Below are positions 61,296 through 64,000 of a DNA stretch of 64,000 bases, piece after piece (positions within the stretch are counted from its first letter, which is position 1; each line of letters begins with the position of its first letter). A model generated the notes under the pieces. That model did no database searches and had not been told where the DNA came from. It saw only the letters and a list, made by a program, of their open reading frames with translations. The position numbers and the translations under genes are program-made. The DNA is from Tenacibaculum mesophilum (GTDB taxonomy: Bacteria > Bacteroidota > Bacteroidia > Flavobacteriales > Flavobacteriaceae): NCBI RefSeq assembly GCF_003867075.1, contig NZ_CP032544.1, positions 1,916,001-1,980,000 of the forward strand, written 5' to 3'.

Positions 61296-63272
61296 ATGAA
61301 AAAAATACTATCTATTTTCACGTTAATTATAACGATTCACTCAAATGCCCAAGAAATTAAATTCGGAAAAGTTTCTAAAGAAGAACTTCAAGAAAAGTTT
61401 CACCCATTAGATTCTACCAATGATGCTGCATACCTTTTAAAAAAAAGAAGGACTTATTTTCAATATGATACAAACAAAGGGTTTCAAGTAGTTACTGATT
61501 ACCATGAAAGAATAAAAATTTACTCAAAAGAAGGGTTTAATTATGCTACAAAAAAAATAAAATACTATAAACCTGAACATGGTGATGAAGAAAGCATAAA
61601 CTCACTTAAAGCATATACTTTCAACTTAGAAAATAATGAAATAGTTAAACAAAAAACGTCTAGAAAAGATATTTTTGACGAACAACTAAACAAGTATAGG
61701 AGTCAAAAAAAAATCACATTTCCAAATGTTAAAGAAGGGAGTGTAATTGATATAAAATATACTCTTATCTCTCCTTTCTGGAATATTAAAACTCTTAATT
61801 TTCAATATGGAATTCCCGTTAAAAGCCTAAACTACAAAGTTGAAATCCCTGAATACTTTACATTTAACAAAACTTCTAAAGGTTTTTTCAGTATTCCTTT
61901 GAAAGAATCTTCAAAAAGAGGCAAAGTTAATTTTGGATATAATAATAATGTAGACTATAAAGTGTTCACCTATATTTTTAACCAAAAAAATATCCCTCCT
62001 ATTAAAAATAATGAACCATACTCTGGTAATATCAACAACTATAGAGGTGGTATAGAATTTGAACTTTCGGGAACTCGCTTTCCTAACTCAACATATAAAA
62101 ATTACGCTACAACGTGGGAAGATGTATGTAAAACCATATACAAGTCATCTAGTTTTGGAACTGAATTAAACAGAACAAACTATTATGAAAAAGACATAAA
62201 AGATTTATTAAGCCCTGCTAAAAATGACTTAGAGAAGATAGCAATTATATTAGAGTACGTTAAATCCAAGGTAAAATGGAATGGATATTACGGAAAATAT
62301 ACCGACAAAGGCGTAAAGAAGGCATATAAAGAAGGAGTTGGAAATTCTGCTGATATAAATCTAATACTTACTTCTATATTAAGATATTCAGGTCTAAAAG
62401 CAAATCCTGTTTTAATAAGTACAAAAAACAATGGTATTCCTCTATTCCCAACACTAGACGGCTTTAATTATGTCATTTCAAAAGTAAACCTTACCAATGA
62501 AAATTATGTATTACTTGACGCTACTGAAAAATTCTCTTCAGTAAACATACTCCCTTATAGAAGTCTGAATTGGTATGGAAGAGAAGTTTTTGAGAAAGGA
62601 TATTCAGAAAAGGTTAACCTACACCCTTCTTCTCACTCGAAAGAAAATAATATTCTACATGTTAAAATTGACAACTTGGGAGAAATAAATGGAATGTTAA
62701 GAAAAACCCTATCTGGTCATTCTGCAATGTTTTATCGTCAAAAAAATAATATAAAAAAAGAAGAAGATGTCATTACAAACACAGAAGAAACCCACAACAT
62801 TGAAATAGAAAACTTTAAAGTTTTTAATGCTAAAGATGTCAATAAATCTTTAACACAAACAATAAAATTTACCAGTGAAGATTTTGTAGAGCAAATAAAT
62901 GAAAAACTATATTTTTCTCCTTTATTTTTCCTTGCTACCAAAGAAAATCCTTTTAAATCTAAAGAAAGAAACTTTCCCATAGATTTTAGTATGCCATGGC
63001 AAGATCAATTTTCTATTTCTATTACTATACCTGAAGGGTATACAATAGAGTCTTATCCTGAAGACATCGCTATTGGATTACCTGATAACTTAGGTGTTTT
63101 CATATACAAAGTTCTGATACAAAATAATAAAATAAAGCTCTCTTCGACAGTGCAGTTTAACTCTAATATAATAGCTCCTCAATATTATGCAATTGTAAAA
63201 AGCTTTTACAATCAATTAGTTGAAAAACAAACTGAAAGAATTGTATTAGCAAAAAAAATGACAAAATCTTAA
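61296..63272 (+). CDS. DUF3857 / transglutaminase-like protein, probably inactive
   Basis: This 658-residue paralogue of the preceding protein has a signal peptide ending H-S-N-A-Q, a DUF3857 domain (about 50-240) and a transglutaminase-like fold (about 280-415). The catalytic cysteine position is a serine (G-V-G-N-S351-A-D-I-N) and the histidine position a tyrosine (F-N-Y392-V-I-S); D408 is kept in L-L-D-A-T. It is therefore predicted to lack activity and may act as a binding or partner subunit. The five-base gap shows co-transcription with the upstream gene. A strong bidirectional terminator follows. Confidence 0.88.
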   Translation: MKKILSIFTLIITIHSNAQEIKFGKVSKEELQEKFHPLDSTNDAAYLLKKRRTYFQYDTNKGFQVVTDYHERIKIYSKEGFNYATKKIKYYKPEHGDEESINSLKAYTFNLENNEIVKQKTSRKDIFDEQLNKYRSQKKITFPNVKEGSVIDIKYTLISPFWNIKTLNFQYGIPVKSLNYKVEIPEYFTFNKTSKGFFSIPLKESSKRGKVNFGYNNNVDYKVFTYIFNQKNIPPIKNNEPYSGNINNYRGGIEFELSGTRFPNSTYKNYATTWEDVCKTIYKSSSFGTELNRTNYYEKDIKDLLSPAKNDLEKIAIILEYVKSKVKWNGYYGKYTDKGVKKAYKEGVGNSADINLILTSILRYSGLKANPVLISTKNNGIPLFPTLDGFNYVISKVNLTNENYVLLDATEKFSSVNILPYRSLNWYGREVFEKGYSEKVNLHPSSHSKENNILHVKIDNLGEINGMLRKTLSGHSAMFYRQKNNIKKEEDVITNTEETHNIEIENFKVFNAKDVNKSLTQTIKFTSEDFVEQINEKLYFSPLFFLATKENPFKSKERNFPIDFSMPWQDQFSISITIPEGYTIESYPEDIAIGLPDNLGVFIYKVLIQNNKIKLSSTVQFNSNIIAPQYYAIVKSFYNQLVEKQTERIVLAKKMTKS

Positions 63273-63289
63273 GACTTCTTTATATAAGT

Positions 63290-63320
63290 AAAAAGCGAGT
63301 AATTTAATTACTCGCTTTTT
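63290..63320. terminator. Bidirectional terminator between convergent genes
   Basis: Perfect 13-bp arms at 63290-63302 and 63308-63320 (AAAAAGCGAGTAA and its inverse) surround a five-base loop, with T runs on both strands. It serves the DUF3857 operon and the convergent Lrp gene. Confidence 0.9.
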
Positions 63321-63323
63321 TAT

Positions 63324-63782
63324 TTATAGCGCAATCGCTATAGAATTTTTAACTTCACTAATTGTAAAAACACTTCGGGTATTACCAACATATTTTAATG
63401 CTGTGAGCTTATTTACTATAAAATCTCGGTAGGCATCCATGTCCTTTACATAGACCTTTAAAATATAATCGTAATCTCCACTTACATGGAAACATTCGGT
63501 TACCTCCTCTAATCTATTAACTTCTTTTTCAAAAATCGCTATATGATCTTTATTATGCTTCTCTAACTGAACATGGCAAAAAACTAAAAACGACTTTTCT
63601 ATTTTATCTTTATCAACCACCGCCACGTATTGTGTGATAACCTTTTCTTTTTCTAATTTCTTTATTCGCTCGTAAACTGCCGTAACAGACAACCCCAATT
63701 GTAATGACAATTGTTTTGTTGTTTGTTTACTATCTGTTTGAAGCAACCCTAATAACTTCTTATCTATCTTATCTAACTTCAT
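63324..63782 (-). CDS. Lrp/AsnC-family transcriptional regulator
   Basis: This 152-residue regulator has an N-terminal helix-turn-helix (L-D-K-I-D-K-K-L-L-G-L-L-Q-T-D, Q-L-S-L-Q-L-G-L-S-V-T-A-V-Y-E-R-I-K-K-L) and a C-terminal RAM ligand domain (about 65-150; C-F-H-V-S-G-D-Y-D-Y-I-L-K-V-Y-V). Such proteins form octamers and sense amino acids. It is divergent from the gene starting at 63947, with 164 bp between them, so that gene is a likely target. Confidence 0.95.
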   Translation of the reverse strand: MKLDKIDKKLLGLLQTDSKQTTKQLSLQLGLSVTAVYERIKKLEKEKVITQYVAVVDKDKIEKSFLVFCHVQLEKHNKDHIAIFEKEVNRLEEVTECFHVSGDYDYILKVYVKDMDAYRDFIVNKLTALKYVGNTRSVFTISEVKNSIAIAL

Positions 63783-63843
63783 ATGAAAAAAAATCTATTT
63801 TTATTACAACTTACCTAAACACAAACTAATAAAAAACTAAATA

Positions 63844-63876
63844 CAAACATAAAATTAGTGTGATTTTCTACAAAAA
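63844..63876 (-). promoter_or_regulatory. Promoter of the Lrp/AsnC gene
   Basis: On the minus strand TTTTTG at 63876-63871 lies 19 bases before TATGTTTG at 63851-63844, a full match to the Bacteroidota -33/-7 pattern. Predicted transcription starts near 63838, giving a leader of about 56 bases. Confidence 0.75.
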
Positions 63877-63946
63877 CCGCTTTGTATTGATTTTTAAACA
63901 ACTAAAACAGAACTTAGTAGTCTACTAATAATTAACTTTAATCGAT

Positions 63947-64000
63947 ATGAAATTTAAACCTGCAAACAACATACAAGATCTACAGTACTTTGGAGAATTT
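63947..64000 (+). CDS. Start of an unidentified gene, cut by window
   Basis: Eighteen codons are visible, starting MKFKPANNIQDLQYF and ending in G-E-F at the window edge. The short start is not enough to name the product. A pyridoxal-phosphate enzyme of amino-acid metabolism is a guess from the divergent Lrp/AsnC regulator and from recall of similar starts. The ATG choice fits the end of an AT-rich upstream region. Confidence 0.55.
   Translation, partial: MKFKPANNIQDLQYFGEF

Overview
The window is AT-rich DNA, roughly 30% G+C outside some repeat arrays, from a member of the Bacteroidota, most likely a marine Flavobacteriaceae of the Tenacibaculum/Polaribacter kind. The genus is a guess. The phylum is well supported by three giant surface proteins with type B C-terminal sorting domains of the type IX secretion system (T9SS), PorP/SprF and PorE-like partners, a SusC/SusD pair with FecR and an ECF sigma factor, and promoters of the Bacteroidota form TTG-N19-TAnnTTTG.

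Layout. 1-7539 (minus): a 2372-residue surface protein (PKD, DUF285 repeats, Fn3-like repeats, type B sorting domain) followed by a PorP/SprF gene cut by the window edge. 7791-9341 (minus): a TPR/AraC hybrid regulator. 9488-16258 (minus): a five-gene efflux operon (GbsR/MarR-type regulator, adaptor, RND pump, outer-membrane factor, TetR regulator) with an inverted-repeat operator in its promoter. 16939-26424 (plus): a second cassette of surface protein, PorP/SprF and PorE-like OmpA protein. 26509-27951 (minus): cardiolipin synthase. 29076-44094 (plus): a third cassette, whose 4053-residue protein carries 18 nearly identical 264-bp repeats and 11 repeats of 315 bp. 44354-54322: an M16 peptidase, SusD, SusC and FecR on the minus strand, with a divergent ECF sigma gene. 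54533-54614: tRNA-Leu. 54716-63272 (plus): an M20 dipeptidase, a BlaI/BlaR1-like pair with two operators on its promoter, a DUF4407 membrane protein and two DUF3857/transglutaminase-like proteins, the second lacking catalytic residues. 63324-63782 (minus): an Lrp/AsnC regulator. 63947 to the end: the first 18 codons of an unidentified gene.

How it works together. The window is dominated by cell-surface biology. In each cassette the large protein is probably exported by T9SS, with the adjacent PorP/SprF protein needed for export or attachment and the PorE-like protein tying the complex to peptidoglycan. The sigma/FecR/SusCD block is a TonB-dependent uptake system under trans-envelope control. 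An M16 peptidase and no visible carbohydrate enzymes suggest peptide rather than glycan uptake. The most striking feature is the repeat structure of the 4053-residue protein, whose DNA-level identity and shared marker bases point to recent expansion or homogenisation.
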